The notes: a model not told the origin generated them from the letters alone. Positions 18,239 through 28,040 are shown, numbered from the stretch's first letter. The stretch is 64,000 nt of DNA from Rhizobium rosettiformans W3 (GCF_004912135.1 NZ_STGU01000006.1:62001-126000); one strand, 5' to 3'. A program made the numbers and translations.

Positions 18239-19053
18239 TGAGCCAGTTCCTCGGCCCGTTTGCGCGCCGCCTCGATCGCCTGATCGAAGAGCGGCTGCAT
18301 CGCATCCTCCGCCATCAGCACCGACAGCGCTGCCGCCGTGGTCCCGCCCGGCGAGGTCACGTTCTTGCGCAGGGTCGATGCCGGGTCGGGGGACTGGTGC
18401 AACAATTCACCAGCCCCCGCGACCGTTTCCCGCGCGAGACGCATGGCGAGGTCCGCCGGCAGGCCCGCTTTGCGGCCTGCCTCTGCCATGCACTCGACGA
18501 GATAAAAGACATAGGCCGGACCGCTGCCCGAAAGGGCGGTCACGGCATTTATGTCGGCTTCGCTCGCCACCCACTCGACGGGTCCGGAGACCTGGAGCAG
18601 GCGGTGAACAATCTCACGTTGACTGTCGGTAACGGCAGAGTTTGCAAATGCGCCGGTGACGCCACGACCAACCATGGCAGGCGTGTTCGGCATGGCGCGC
18701 ACCATGGCGGCCTGACCGAGATGGCCTTCCATCGAAGCGATGGTCTTGCCGGCTGCGACCGAAACGACGGTTGTCTCAGGACCGACGAGCGACTTCAAAC
18801 CGGGAAGCACCGCGTCCATGACCTGCGGCTTCAAGGCGAGGAAGAGAATATCGGCAACAAGGCCTTCCGGCGGCGTGACCGAATGGCGGGCGCCGGCCTC
18901 GGCGATGGCCGCCATCATCTTGTCGGAGGGTCCGGGATCGAGCACCGTGACCGAAGCTCCCGGCACGCCACTCTTCAACCAGCCGGCCAGCATCGCGCCG
19001 CCCATGTTTCCGGCTCCGACGAGGACGATCTGTCCGAATGCGGCATGCGTCAT
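18235..19053 (-). CDS. proC: Pyrroline-5-carboxylate reductase
   Basis: A 272-residue enzyme that makes proline from pyrroline-5-carboxylate with NAD(P)H. The Rossmann motif [15 protein letters not shown] is at residues 11-25; [28 protein letters not shown] and the C-terminal signature [18 protein letters not shown]...[10 protein letters not shown] are all intact. The start 19053 removes a 124-residue nonspecific extension. It is the middle gene of a YbjN-proC-csaA operon, 2 bases after the YbjN stop. Confidence 0.95.
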   Translation of the reverse strand: MTHAAFGQIVLVGAGNMGGAMLAGWLKSGVPGASVTVLDPGPSDKMMAAIAEAGARHSVTPPEGLVADILFLALKPQVMDAVLPGLKSLVGPETTVVSVAAGKTIASMEGHLGQAAMVRAMPNTPAMVGRGVTGAFANSAVTDSQREIVHRLLQVSGPVEWVASEADINAVTALSGSGPAYVFYLVECMAEAGRKAGLPADLAMRLARETVAGAGELLHQSPDPASTLRKNVTSPGGTTAAALSVLMAEDAMQPLFDQAIEAARKRAEELAQ

Positions 19054-19055
19054 GC

Positions 19056-19556
19056 TCAGGCTTCTCCGACCGTCTCGAACAGGACCGCATCCATGGCGCT
19101 CTTGGCGTCCATGCCGGACCACACGACGAACTGAAAGGCCTGGTAATAGGCTTCGCAGGCATCGACTGCAGACGAAAGAAGGACCTCGACCTGACGATTG
19201 GTCGGCTCGGCACCGCCGGCGAGCAGCAGCGACTGACGGAAGATCACGACATCCTCGTTCCGCCAGAGATCGAAATGGCCCATCAGGACCTGACCGTTCA
19301 CGTAGGAGAGAAGCTTGATGACTTCGTTCAGGCGGCTTTCGGGGATCTTGAGATCGAAGGCCGAAGCGAGATGCAGCGCCTCGAATTCCTCCATCCAGGA
19401 GAAGGACACATGATAGTCGGCCCACCGGCCCTCGACTGTCATTGCGATTTCGTCTTCACCCGAACGCTCGAACGACCAGTCATTGGTCGCCGCAACGAAC
19501 TCGATCATGTCGACCGGGTTGGATTGGCGTTCGACTTCGATTTCCATGAGGCTCAT
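19056..19556 (-). CDS. YbjN-domain protein
   Basis: A 166-residue protein of the YbjN family, related to type III secretion chaperone-like folds. The N-terminal NDWSFERSGEDEIAMTVEGRWADYHVSFSWMEEFEALHLASAF and the central LSYVNGQVLMGHFDLW are typical of alphaproteobacterial members that precede proC. Function is not established; in E. coli YbjN affects motility, biofilm and stress tolerance. It is the first gene of the operon, so its promoter must lie in the 19557-19999 gap. Confidence 0.85.
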   Translation of the reverse strand: MSLMEIEVERQSNPVDMIEFVAATNDWSFERSGEDEIAMTVEGRWADYHVSFSWMEEFEALHLASAFDLKIPESRLNEVIKLLSYVNGQVLMGHFDLWRNEDVVIFRQSLLLAGGAEPTNRQVEVLLSSAVDACEAYYQAFQFVVWSGMDAKSAMDAVLFETVGEA

Positions 19557-19732
19557 GCATCACCTTCTTGACCGGAATGATTACGGGCGCCCGGCAAATC
19601 GCCGGGCCACTCGGACACCTGAACCGGAAACTACTGAAAACGATTCCGAAGGACCCCAGGGTAGAACACGCACCCTGTCCGAAACTTACGCGGCCCCCGC
19701 TCAGAATCATCGTTGAAAATCAGTGTATAATC

Positions 19733-19763
19733 GTGACGAGCCAGCACCAGCCCCCCTCGTCAC
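19733..19763. repeat. Inverted repeat with C-rich loop
   Basis: GTGACGAG (19733-19740) and CTCGTCAC (19756-19763) are perfect 8-bp arms around a 15-base C-rich loop. It could be a 5' hairpin of a small RNA. Because it starts just after a TATAAT box, it could also be a DNA operator spanning the transcription start. Confidence 0.5.
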
Positions 19764-19872
19764 ATTTGGGCCAGCGGCCTGTGGATGGCGCTTTCAGAAT
19801 CGCCTTTGCATCACCCCATAAGCGACTCTGGCGATTGGCTTTTTGGGAGATGTCCACAAGCGCCAATTTTTT
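19738..19872 (+). ncRNA. Candidate small RNA
   Basis: On the + strand a TATAAT hexamer (19726-19731) is followed about 140 bases later by an intrinsic terminator: ATTGGC (19834-19839) pairs with GCCAAT (19862-19867), an inner TTGGGA stem pairs with TCC-A-CAA, and TTTTTT follows (19867-19872). Between them a GGCG/CGCC hairpin (19787-19804) and the C-rich loop are visible, with no ORF that has a ribosome site. No convincing -35 is seen, and the family is not identified. The 5' end is an estimate. Confidence 0.35.
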
Positions 19873-19917
19873 CGTCGCGCATTACCTCCGCAACCATCGT
19901 CAAGGCGCTGAAAATGC

Positions 19918-19949
19918 AAAAAGACCCAAAGCCACAGGCAATGGGTCTT
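19918..19949 (-). terminator. Terminator of ubiK (minus strand)
   Basis: Read on the minus strand, AAGACCCA (from 19949 down) pairs with TGGGTCTT (to 19921) and runs into T residues (A 19918-19922 on +). It lies 51 bases past the ubiK stop. Confidence 0.65.
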
Positions 19950-19999
19950 CGATAAGTCAGATATCGCGATTGACGGTGTCCCGAAACGGGACGGCGGCC

Positions 20000-20260
20000 T
20001 TACTTGGCCTGCGCCGAAAGCTGCGCCTCCAGGGTCTCGAGGCGCGTCTTCAGCGCCTCGTTCTCCTCGAGCGCCTTCAGCGCCATCTCGCGCACCACAT
20101 CGAACTCTTCGCGCTTGACGAGGTCCATGCTGTTCAGCCAGCGCTCGGCCTGCGCGTGAAAGGCGGTTTCCACCTCTTTGCGCACACCCTGCGCGGCGCC
20201 TGCGGCGTCCGTCATCAACTTGGCAAAATCATCGAAAATACGGTTGGGGCCGGTCGACAT
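20000..20260 (-). CDS. ubiK: Accessory factor UbiK family (BMFP) protein
   Basis: An 86-residue coiled-coil protein matching UbiK/YqiC: N-terminal NRIFDDFAKLMTDAAGAAQGVRKEVETAF, then a C-terminal helix VKREEFDVVREMALKALEENEALKTRLE predicted to trimerise. UbiK helps ubiquinone biosynthesis with UbiJ and binds membranes. Start 20260 gives the standard MSTGPNRIFDD N-terminus with AGGAG upstream. It is divergent from lgt; the 190-base gap between them carries both promoters. Confidence 0.88.
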   Translation of the reverse strand: MSTGPNRIFDDFAKLMTDAAGAAQGVRKEVETAFHAQAERWLNSMDLVKREEFDVVREMALKALEENEALKTRLETLEAQLSAQAK

Positions 20261-20450
20261 GGAATAACTCCTCTCAAGCAGACAGCGGACGGAAAAACGA
20301 TCCTTGAAGATGAGGTAGGACCAGACAGGCCGGCACGCAAGACGGCAAGCACAGATAAAGGTGGTTGACGGTGCCGCAGCCGCCCCGATTCCATCTTGAC
20401 CGTGCCAATTCGCAACGCCATTTTCCAGCAGCATTAACGAAAGTACTCCA

Positions 20451-21299
20451 TTGTTGTCAGTCCTGGACCTTTTCGCCGCCGTCTCCTTTCCCGCGATCGA
20501 CCCGGTCGCCTTTTCGCTTGGTCCGCTGGCGGTCCATTGGTATGGGCTTGCTTATGTCGCCGGCATTCTCCTGGGCTGGTTGATCGCCCGTGACCTCCTG
20601 AAGCGCCCGCATCTGTGGCCGAACGGCCAGTCGCCCGCCACCCTGCAGCAGATCGACGACTTCGTCCTGTGGGCCGCGATCGGTGTCGTGGCCGGCGGAC
20701 GCCTCGGCTACATCTTCTTTTATGATTTCGCCTCGGTCGCGGCCAATCCGATGCGCGCCATTGAGGTCTGGAACGGCGGCATGTCCTTTCATGGCGGCTT
20801 CATCGGCGCGACGCTCGCCATGGTGTTCTTCGCCCGCCGCCATCAGATCCGACTGTGGAGCCTGTTCGACCTCATCGCGAGCGTCGTGCCGCTCGGCCTG
20901 TTCTTCGGCCGCATTGCCAACTTCATCAATGGTGAACTCTGGGGCCGCCCGGCCGACGTGCCGTGGGCCATGGCCTTCCCGACCGGAGGCCCCTTCCCTC
21001 GCCATCCGAGCCAGCTCTATGAAGCGGCTCTCGAAGGCCTCGTGCTCCTGATCGTGCTCCAGGTGCTCGCCCGCCTCTTCGGCGCCCTGCGCGCACCCGG
21101 CAGGATCACCGGCATCTTTGTCGCCGGCTATGCCGCCGCCCGCATCTTCGTCGAGTTCTTCCGCGAGCCGGACGTGCAGATCGGCTATCTCTACGGCGGC
21201 TGGCTGACCATGGGCATGGTGCTGTCTCTGCCCATGGTCCTGATCGGCATTTGGATTTTCGTGCGATCGGGGCGCGCGGCCCCCGCGACACAAGGCTGA
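20451..21299 (+). CDS. lgt: Prolipoprotein diacylglyceryl transferase
   Basis: A 282-residue inner-membrane enzyme with seven helices that transfers diacylglyceryl to the lipobox Cys of prelipoproteins. Family motifs are [15 protein letters not shown], the essential His in [10 protein letters not shown], and the signature [22 protein letters not shown] containing the key Arg. Two TTG codons (20451, 20454) open the gene; the first is used here, and no ATG fits the conserved N-terminus. It heads the lgt-MidA-pgeF-M24 gene string and is needed for the lipoprotein at 24611. Confidence 0.92.
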   Translation: MLSVLDLFAAVSFPAIDPVAFSLGPLAVHWYGLAYVAGILLGWLIARDLLKRPHLWPNGQSPATLQQIDDFVLWAAIGVVAGGRLGYIFFYDFASVAANPMRAIEVWNGGMSFHGGFIGATLAMVFFARRHQIRLWSLFDLIASVVPLGLFFGRIANFINGELWGRPADVPWAMAFPTGGPFPRHPSQLYEAALEGLVLLIVLQVLARLFGALRAPGRITGIFVAGYAAARIFVEFFREPDVQIGYLYGGWLTMGMVLSLPMVLIGIWIFVRSGRAAPATQG

Positions 21300-21308
21300 G
21301 GAGCGCCG

Positions 21309-22409
21309 ATGGCCACACCGCTCGCCGAAAAGATCAAGTCGCTGATTTCAGCCAACGGCCCGATCAGCGTCACCGATTATTTCGCCCTCTGCCTCGCAGA
21401 TCCCGAACATGGCTACTACCGCACCCGCCATCCCTTCGGGCGCGCCGGCGATTTCGTCACGGCACCGGAAGTCAGCCAGCTCTTCGGCGAAATGCTCGGC
21501 GTCTTCATGATCAACACATGGCAGCGCCATGGCGAACCGCGGGATGTGCGCCTCGTCGAAATCGGCCCCGGCCGCGGCACCATGATGTCCGACATGCTGA
21601 GAGTGATCTCGCGCGCGGCACCGGAGCTCTATGAAACCGCAACGGTCCATCTCGTCGAGACAAGCGCGCTTCTGAAGCTCACCCAGATGGAGACCCTTTC
21701 GGCCCATGGCGACAAGGTCTCCTGGCACGAAAGCTTCGATGGCGTGCCGCAAGGCTTCACCCTGCTTGCCGCCAATGAACTCTTCGATGCCATTCCGATC
21801 CGCCAGTTCGTCAAGACGCCGAACGGGTTCCGCGAGCGCATGGTCGGGCTTGATGATCAGGACGAGCTCTGCTTCACCCTCGGTGTGGCGACCCTCGATC
21901 CCTCCATGCTGCCGCAGGGTCTGAGCACGCCCGCCGATGGCGAAATCTTTGAAGTGGCCCCTGCCCGCCAGTCGGTGATGGTGACCATCTGCGAGCGCCT
22001 GATCGCAAGCCACGGCACGGCGCTGATCATCGACTACGGGCACATGGTCAGCAACTTCGGCGACACGCTGCAAGCCGTGCGTGCCCATGAATATGATCCG
22101 CCCCTTGCCCATCCGGGTCTTGCCGATCTCACCAGCCATGTCGACTTCGAAAACCTCGCCCGGACAGCCGTTGCTGCCGGCGTGCATCTGAACGGCTGCA
22201 TGCATCAGGGTGACTTCCTTGTCGGCCTCGGCATCGAGCAGCGCGCCGCGTCCCTCGGCCGGGACAAGGACGAGAAGACACAAGGCGAGATCATCGAGGC
22301 CGTACACCGCCTCGCAGGGTCCGGACGTGGCTACATGGGCGAACTGTTCAAGGTCATGGCAGTCTCCTCGCCCGCCGTGCAATTGCTGCCTTTCAAGTCC
22401 AAGCATTGA
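21309..22409 (+). CDS. MidA/NDUFAF7-like SAM-dependent methyltransferase
   Basis: A 366-residue class I methyltransferase of the MidA/NDUFAF7 family (DUF185). Key features are GRAGDFVTAPEVSQLFGEMLG near residue 45 and the SAM-binding VEIGPGRGTMMSDMLR near residue 82. The mitochondrial homologue methylates an Arg of the complex I subunit NDUFS2, so assembly of respiratory complex I is a likely role. It starts 9 bases after lgt and is in the same operon. Confidence 0.9.
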   Translation: MATPLAEKIKSLISANGPISVTDYFALCLADPEHGYYRTRHPFGRAGDFVTAPEVSQLFGEMLGVFMINTWQRHGEPRDVRLVEIGPGRGTMMSDMLRVISRAAPELYETATVHLVETSALLKLTQMETLSAHGDKVSWHESFDGVPQGFTLLAANELFDAIPIRQFVKTPNGFRERMVGLDDQDELCFTLGVATLDPSMLPQGLSTPADGEIFEVAPARQSVMVTICERLIASHGTALIIDYGHMVSNFGDTLQAVRAHEYDPPLAHPGLADLTSHVDFENLARTAVAAGVHLNGCMHQGDFLVGLGIEQRAASLGRDKDEKTQGEIIEAVHRLAGSGRGYMGELFKVMAVSSPAVQLLPFKSKH

Positions 22410-22539
22410 CAGGATGGGGTGCGATCTGCACGATCGCGCCAGAACCGAACGGCTCAAAATCGAAGAAAGCCGATTGAATTCAAAAGCTTCTCAGGAACAC
22501 CGCCACATCCTTGCAATGCCAGGCTCAGGAGAGACAATC

Positions 22540-23334
22540 ATGAGCACAGCCGATCAACCGCGCCCTGTCACGGCCGCAAGCCTGGACGACATGGGTGCAG
22601 CCGGCATCCGCCACGGCTTTTTTACCAGGGACGGCGGCGTGTCCGAGGGCATCTATCGCGGACTGAATGTCGGCCTCGGCTCCAATGACGACCCGGAGAA
22701 GGTGCGCGAAAACCGCCGCCGTGTCAGCGCCTGGTTCGGCCAGCCGCTCGACCGGCTTGCAACGGCGCACCAGATCCACTCACCCGACGTCGTCGTAGTC
22801 GGCGCAGACTATGACGGCAGCCGCCCGCAGGCCGATGCTCAGGTCACGGCCAGCCCGGGCGTCATCCTCGGCGTCCTGACGGCCGATTGCGGCCCGATCC
22901 TGTTTGCCGACCCGCACAACCGTGTCGTTGGCGCAGCCCATGCCGGCTGGAAGGGTGCACTCGGCGGCGTTCTCGAAAACACCATTGATGCCATGGTCGC
23001 GCTGGGCGCAGATCGCAACCGCATCCACGCGACGCTTGGCCCGTCGATCTCGCAGGCCAATTACGAGGTCGGTCCGGAATTCGTCGACCGCTTCCTTGCC
23101 GCCGACAAGAGGTATGAGGCCTTCTTCACCCCGTCCGCCAAGCCCGGTCACGCCATGTTCGACCTTCCGGGCCTGACCGTCATGCGGCTGTCCGAAGCTG
23201 GGGTGAAGGCAGACAGCATTGGCCTTTGCACCTATGCCGCGCCTGAAGCGTTCTTTTCCTACCGCCGAACCACCCATGCGGGTGAACCCGATTACGGGCG
23301 GCAGATTTCGGCGATTGCGATCAAGGAGGACTGA
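22540..23334 (+). CDS. pgeF: Peptidoglycan editing factor PgeF (laccase-domain/YfiH)
   Basis: A 264-residue YfiH/PgeF protein. The metal-binding residues are in LTADCGPILFAD and AAHAGWKGALGGVLENT, with the first His in TAHQIHSPDV; the C-terminus has LCTYAAPEAFFSYRR. PgeF removes mis-incorporated residues from cell-wall precursors in E. coli; homologues show purine nucleoside phosphorylase activity. ATG 22540 follows AGGAGAG. It lies in the lgt operon and is followed after 1 base by the M24 gene. Confidence 0.9.
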   Translation: MSTADQPRPVTAASLDDMGAAGIRHGFFTRDGGVSEGIYRGLNVGLGSNDDPEKVRENRRRVSAWFGQPLDRLATAHQIHSPDVVVVGADYDGSRPQADAQVTASPGVILGVLTADCGPILFADPHNRVVGAAHAGWKGALGGVLENTIDAMVALGADRNRIHATLGPSISQANYEVGPEFVDRFLAADKRYEAFFTPSAKPGHAMFDLPGLTVMRLSEAGVKADSIGLCTYAAPEAFFSYRRTTHAGEPDYGRQISAIAIKED

Positions 23335-23335
23335 G

Positions 23336-24487
23336 ATGGCCCTGCACTTTTCAGAAAGCGAGTTTTCCGCCCGCCGTGCCCGCCTGATGGCGCGCATGGC
23401 CGAGGAAAAGCTCGATGCCCTGCTGCTCTTCGCTCAGGAAAGCATGTATTGGCTCACCGGCTACGACACGTTCGGCTACTGCTTCTTCCAGACGCTGGTC
23501 GTCAAGGCCGATGGAACGATGACGCTTCTGACGCGCACGCCCGACCTCCGTCAGGCCAAGCAGACCTCGACGATCGACAACATCGTCGTCTGGGTCGACC
23601 GGATGAATGCCGACCCGGCCGTCGATCTGCGCAATCTGCTCAGCGATCTCGACCTGCTCGGCATGCGCGTCGGTGTCGAATACGACACTCATGGCCTGAC
23701 CGGTCGTGCCGCGCGCCTTGTCGACAACCAACTCAACAATTTCTGCGAAACGGTCGACGCGTCCTACATCGTCAGCAATCTGCGCCTCGTCAAATCGGCC
23801 GCGGAAATCGCGAAGGTCACGGAAGCTGCAGAACTCGCAGACCTCGCCTTCGATGCAGCTTTGCCCCTCATCCGCGCAGATGCCGACGAGGCTGAAATCC
23901 TGGCGGCGATGCAATCGGCCGTGCTTGCCGGCGGCGGCGATTATCCGGCCAATCCTTTTGTCATCGGCTCGGCTGCGGATGCGCTGCTCTGCCGCTACAA
24001 GTCCGGCCGACGCCGCCTGTCAGAGACCGATCAGCTGACGCTGGAATGGGCCGGTGTCTCCAGCCACTACCACGCGCCGATGTTGCGCACCGTTCTCATC
24101 GGCGAGCCAACCTCGCGGCATCGCGAACTCTATGCGGCAGCGCTTGAAGGCATGCGCGCCATCGAACATGTGCTTCGTCCGGGCCACACCTTCGGCGAAG
24201 TCTTCGATGCGCATGCCAAGGTGATGGACGATCGCGGCCTGACCCGCCAGCGCTTCAACACCTGCGGTTACTCGGTTGGCGCACGCTTTGCGCCCTCATG
24301 GATGGAGCACCAGATGTTCCATGCCGGCAACCCGCAGGAAATTGCCGCCGACATGACGCTGTTCGTCCACATGATCATCATGGACAGCGATCGGGAAACG
24401 GCGATGACCGTTGGCCATACCTATCTCACGACGGAGACGGCACCGCGCGCCCTGTCACGGCATCCGCTGGATCTGATCAGCGCGTAA
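23336..24487 (+). CDS. M24 (pita-bread) family protein lacking usual metal ligands, creatinase/ectoine hydrolase-like
   Basis: A 383-residue protein with an N-terminal creatinase domain (to about residue 150) and a C-terminal pita-bread fold. The five metal ligands of prolidase-type enzymes seem absent: the first Asp site reads LEWAG (E237), the second lies in YHAPMLRT, the His site reads CGYSVG, and the two Glu sites read FVHMI and MTVGH. This resembles metal-independent creatinase and ectoine hydrolase (DoeA). It is probably a C-N hydrolase on a small substrate rather than an aminopeptidase. Confidence 0.8.
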   Translation: MALHFSESEFSARRARLMARMAEEKLDALLLFAQESMYWLTGYDTFGYCFFQTLVVKADGTMTLLTRTPDLRQAKQTSTIDNIVVWVDRMNADPAVDLRNLLSDLDLLGMRVGVEYDTHGLTGRAARLVDNQLNNFCETVDASYIVSNLRLVKSAAEIAKVTEAAELADLAFDAALPLIRADADEAEILAAMQSAVLAGGGDYPANPFVIGSAADALLCRYKSGRRRLSETDQLTLEWAGVSSHYHAPMLRTVLIGEPTSRHRELYAAALEGMRAIEHVLRPGHTFGEVFDAHAKVMDDRGLTRQRFNTCGYSVGARFAPSWMEHQMFHAGNPQEIAADMTLFVHMIIMDSDRETAMTVGHTYLTTETAPRALSRHPLDLISA

Positions 24488-24546
24488 GTGCGCAAACTGG
24501 GGCACGGCCGCGGCAATCACGCGGTTTTGCCTGTTCGTTCAGGGAA

Positions 24547-24583
24547 TTGACAGGCAGAGGATGCTAGTCACATTAATTGTGAC
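24547..24583 (+). promoter_or_regulatory. Promoter with overlapping palindrome before the lipoprotein gene
   Basis: A consensus -35 TTGACA (24547-24552) is followed after 18 bases by CATTAA. A palindrome GTCACA-TTAAT-TGTGAC (24567-24583) covers the -10, so a bound dimer would block RNA polymerase. The half-sites point opposite to the usual Crp TGTGA-N6-TCACA order, so the binder is unknown. Confidence 0.5.
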
Positions 24584-24610
24584 GGAAGTGATTGGGAGGG
24601 ACCCGCCGCG

Positions 24611-25393
24611 GTGACATGTTCCCGGACAATGCCAACGAGACTGGCCGCCGCGATCGGTGTGCTCATCCTTCTGGCCGGCTGCAACAGCACGGATGTGCTG
24701 ACGCCGCCCGCGGACGTCGGCAACGGCAGCCTGCCACCCGCCTACACCCAGGAACTGGCTGCACCGGCAGCAGGCACCCAGCCGGTCCAGAGCGCACCGC
24801 TCAGCCAGCCCGGCTACGCCGAGCCGGTCCGCGGACCGCAGAACTCGCTTGAGGCCCAGGCAGCCGCTCTGGCCCAAGGCGGTCGCAACCCGGTGGCATC
24901 CGCCCCTCTGGAGGGTCAGGTCTCCCAGGCGTTCCCCAGTGCCCCGCAGCAGCAGGCAGCACCTAGCCAGCCGTCGCAAGCCGCCCAGCCAGCGCAACAG
25001 GCCTCGCTGCCACCTGCGGCACAGGCGACGGGCAGCATCCGCTTCCTGCCGATCATCGGCGCCCCAGTCCAGGCCGTCACACCGCTCTCGCGTCAGCTCG
25101 GCGCTGAAGCCCGCGCCCGCGGGCTGACCATCAAAAGCGCAAGCGACGCCTCGAGCGAACACATCCTGAAGGGTTATTTCTCGGCCTTCTCCGACGGCGG
25201 CAATGTCACGATCACCTATGTCTGGGATATCCTGGACGGCAGCGGCGGACGCCTGCATCGCATCCAGGGTCAGGAGATTGTCCCGTCCGGCGCGCAGGAC
25301 CCCTGGGCCGGTGTTCCGGCCTCTGTCATGCAACAGATCGCAACCAAGAGCATGGCCGAATATGTCTCATGGCGAAACAGCCGCGCAGGCTGA
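24611..25393 (+). CDS. Predicted outer-membrane/periplasmic lipoprotein
   Basis: A 260-residue lipoprotein with signal peptide and lipobox LLAGC (Cys about residue 23). Residues 30-140 are low-complexity and rich in Pro, Gln and Ala, suggesting a periplasmic spacer. Residues 142-250 form a compact domain (SIRFLPIIGAPVQAVTPLSRQLGAEARARGL..., VTITYVWDILDGSGGRLHRIQGQE) that I do not recognise. GTG 24611 has GGGAGGG upstream; ATG 24629 is an alternative. Lgt at 20451 would modify the Cys. Its function is unknown. Confidence 0.75.
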   Translation: MTCSRTMPTRLAAAIGVLILLAGCNSTDVLTPPADVGNGSLPPAYTQELAAPAAGTQPVQSAPLSQPGYAEPVRGPQNSLEAQAAALAQGGRNPVASAPLEGQVSQAFPSAPQQQAAPSQPSQAAQPAQQASLPPAAQATGSIRFLPIIGAPVQAVTPLSRQLGAEARARGLTIKSASDASSEHILKGYFSAFSDGGNVTITYVWDILDGSGGRLHRIQGQEIVPSGAQDPWAGVPASVMQQIATKSMAEYVSWRNSRAG

Positions 25394-25544
25394 GGCCCGA
25401 CGCAAATCGGCCACGCAAACTGCAAATCCTGCGCCCGATTTGGCGCATCAACCGAAAATATGGGCCTGACCGTCCAAACCTCTTGCATTCAAGTCGAAGG
25501 GCGCTAAAAAGCGCGCATCTCAGCATGGTAACAGGCGGGCCAAG

Positions 25545-26477
<933 letters not shown>

Positions 26478-26630
26478 TCTGACCCAAGATTTGCGGGTTA
26501 ACCCTGTAGAATAGAATGCAGTGTCAGCGGTGTCACAGCCACTTGCGCTGCGTCTACGCTTTGCATACAGCTTCCGGCGCACTGTTCCCCTTCGGGACGG
26601 GCGCGAAGACTACACCCCTTCTTGCGTGAT

Positions 26631-27488
26631 ATGATGTCACTCTCGGTCGAAAAGCTGCTTGCCAACCCGGATTTGCACGAGGCGATCAGGGACCAGTCGC
26701 GAGCTCTGCTGCAAGTCAATGAAGAAACCCCTCGCCTTGCTGCCGTTTTCGGCACCCAGCAGCGCTGGCTGCTCGGCCATCTGGCCATGGGCCTCTATTT
26801 CAGCGAAGTCGCGCGCGGCAACCCCGACCCCGTCATCCTGATGGCCCGTTATCTCGAGCAGGTGAAGACCCTCGATATATCCTCGGTCAACACCGCCGAC
26901 GCCTTCATCAAGGAAATGCTGGTCTATGGGATCGCCTTGAACGGCCAGACTTCAGACCGGCGCAATCGCCCGTTCGTGCCCGCCCCGCAAACCATCGCCG
27001 CCACGCGTCGCTGGGTCCTCATTCATCTTGCAACGCTAGACCGGCTGGATGGCGGCAGGCGGAGCGAACTGCTAGAGACCGACGACCGTTACCTCGCCCG
27101 CCTTCATCCGCAGATCGCCACGCGGGCCATGTCCTCGTCTCCCTTGCGCACGCCGACCCAGACCTGGTCCCTCTTCACCTGGCTGAACAATGGGGGGATC
27201 GTGATGGACTGGATGATGCTGGGCATAGAGCAGGCCGATGCCGAGCTGGAGCGTGTCCCGACGCGCGTGCGCTCCGTTCCGGAACTGGCCGAGACCTTCC
27301 GCCTGTCGAGAACCCATCTGACCCGCAAGCTGCGCGAAGCCGAAGCGATCGGCAGTGTCGGCTGGGAAGGCAGTCGCGGGCGCTCCACCCTCTGGGTCTC
27401 GCGCGCCTTCCTGCACGAGTATCATACGACGCAGGCAGTCAAGCTCGCCGTGGTCGACGCCGCCTGCGAGGCCGTCGGGCTCTGCTGA
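26631..27488 (+). CDS. Unrecognised protein with C-terminal helix-turn-helix
   Basis: A 285-residue soluble protein. Residues 1-190 are mostly helical without a known motif. Residues about 218-275 look like a winged helix-turn-helix (SVPELAETFRLSRTHLTRKLREAEAIGSVGWEG followed by a basic wing GRSTLWVS). It is thus probably a transcriptional regulator. Start codons TTG 26622, ATG 26631 and ATG 26634 are all possible; no clear ribosome site decides. It converges on the DUF779 gene with a 9-base gap. Confidence 0.65.
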   Translation: MMSLSVEKLLANPDLHEAIRDQSRALLQVNEETPRLAAVFGTQQRWLLGHLAMGLYFSEVARGNPDPVILMARYLEQVKTLDISSVNTADAFIKEMLVYGIALNGQTSDRRNRPFVPAPQTIAATRRWVLIHLATLDRLDGGRRSELLETDDRYLARLHPQIATRAMSSSPLRTPTQTWSLFTWLNNGGIVMDWMMLGIEQADAELERVPTRVRSVPELAETFRLSRTHLTRKLREAEAIGSVGWEGSRGRSTLWVSRAFLHEYHTTQAVKLAVVDAACEAVGLC

Positions 27489-27497
27489 CGGACGAGC

Positions 27498-27884
27498 TTA
27501 TCCGCGAGCCAGAGGCAGCGGACAGGCCTCGCCGCCGTCGAACAGCCGCGACCGTGTAAGAAAACGGCGTTCCCGACCGTTGTCGAGGGAGAACATCCCG
27601 CCCCTGCCCGGCACGACATCGATGATCAGCTGCGTATGCGCCCAGACGGCATACTGGCTGCCGCTGATATAGAACGGCACGCCGCCGATCTCGCCAAGCT
27701 TCACATCCGTCTCCCCGACCCGATATTCGCTAGCCGGATAACACATCGGCGTCGACCCGTCACAGCAACCGCCGGATTGGTGAAAGAGGATGTCGGGGTG
27801 ATCCTCGCGAATCTCGGCGAGGAATGCGAGCGCGGCATCCGTTGCGATGACACGGGGCTGGTCTGGGGTGGGGCTGTTGGTCAC
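27498..27884 (-). CDS. DUF779 protein next to aldehyde dehydrogenase
   Basis: A 128-residue DUF779 protein with a Cys-rich centre FHQSGGCCDGSTPMCYP (three Cys, possible metal or redox site) and C-terminal GRERRFLTRSRLF. DUF779 genes are found almost always beside ExaC/AldB-type aldehyde dehydrogenases, as here, suggesting an accessory role in aldehyde oxidation. GTG 27884 has GGAAGGA upstream. A palindromic repeat element lies between it and the dehydrogenase. Confidence 0.88.
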   Translation of the reverse strand: MTNSPTPDQPRVIATDAALAFLAEIREDHPDILFHQSGGCCDGSTPMCYPASEYRVGETDVKLGEIGGVPFYISGSQYAVWAHTQLIIDVVPGRGGMFSLDNGRERRFLTRSRLFDGGEACPLPLARG

Positions 27885-27917
27885 GGTAGTTCCTTCCGAG
27901 CGGGGTGCAACGGTTAG

Positions 27918-28032
27918 ACCCTCCCCTTGAGGGGGAGGGTCGGCACGCAGTGCCGGGGTGGGGTGACCCATGGATACCGAACCATCACCCCCACCCGCAG
28001 CTTCGCTGCGACCTCCCCCCTCAAGGGGAGGT
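27918..28032. repeat. Rhizobial palindromic intergenic element (RIME-like)
   Basis: A 115-base composite palindrome: hairpin ACCCTCCCC/GGGGGAGGGT (27918-27940), core GGCAC-GCA-GTGCC (27942-27954), then CGCAGC-TTC-GCTGCG (27996-28010) and ACCTCCCC/GGGGAGGT (28011-28032). Such CTCCCC-rich mosaic elements are scattered in intergenic regions of Rhizobiaceae. It ends 8 bases from the aldehyde dehydrogenase stop and could affect mRNA 3' ends. A shorter relative is at 40601-40650. Confidence 0.75.
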
Positions 28033-28040
28033 GTGGAGCC

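Larger units (their letters stand above)
19557..19999. other. 443-base gap between YbjN and ubiK
   Basis: No protein gene is evident. The gap holds a TATAAT box (19726-19731), an 8-bp inverted repeat with a C-rich loop (19733-19763), a + strand intrinsic terminator-like structure (19834-19872) and the minus-strand terminator of ubiK (19918-19949). It must also contain the promoter of the YbjN-proC-csaA operon. A small RNA on + is the best explanation for a promoter followed by a terminator with no ORF. Confidence 0.5.

Noticed and set aside
24567..24583. Palindrome considered as a Crp site
   Set aside because: Half-sites are in the reverse order to TGTGA-N6-TCACA.
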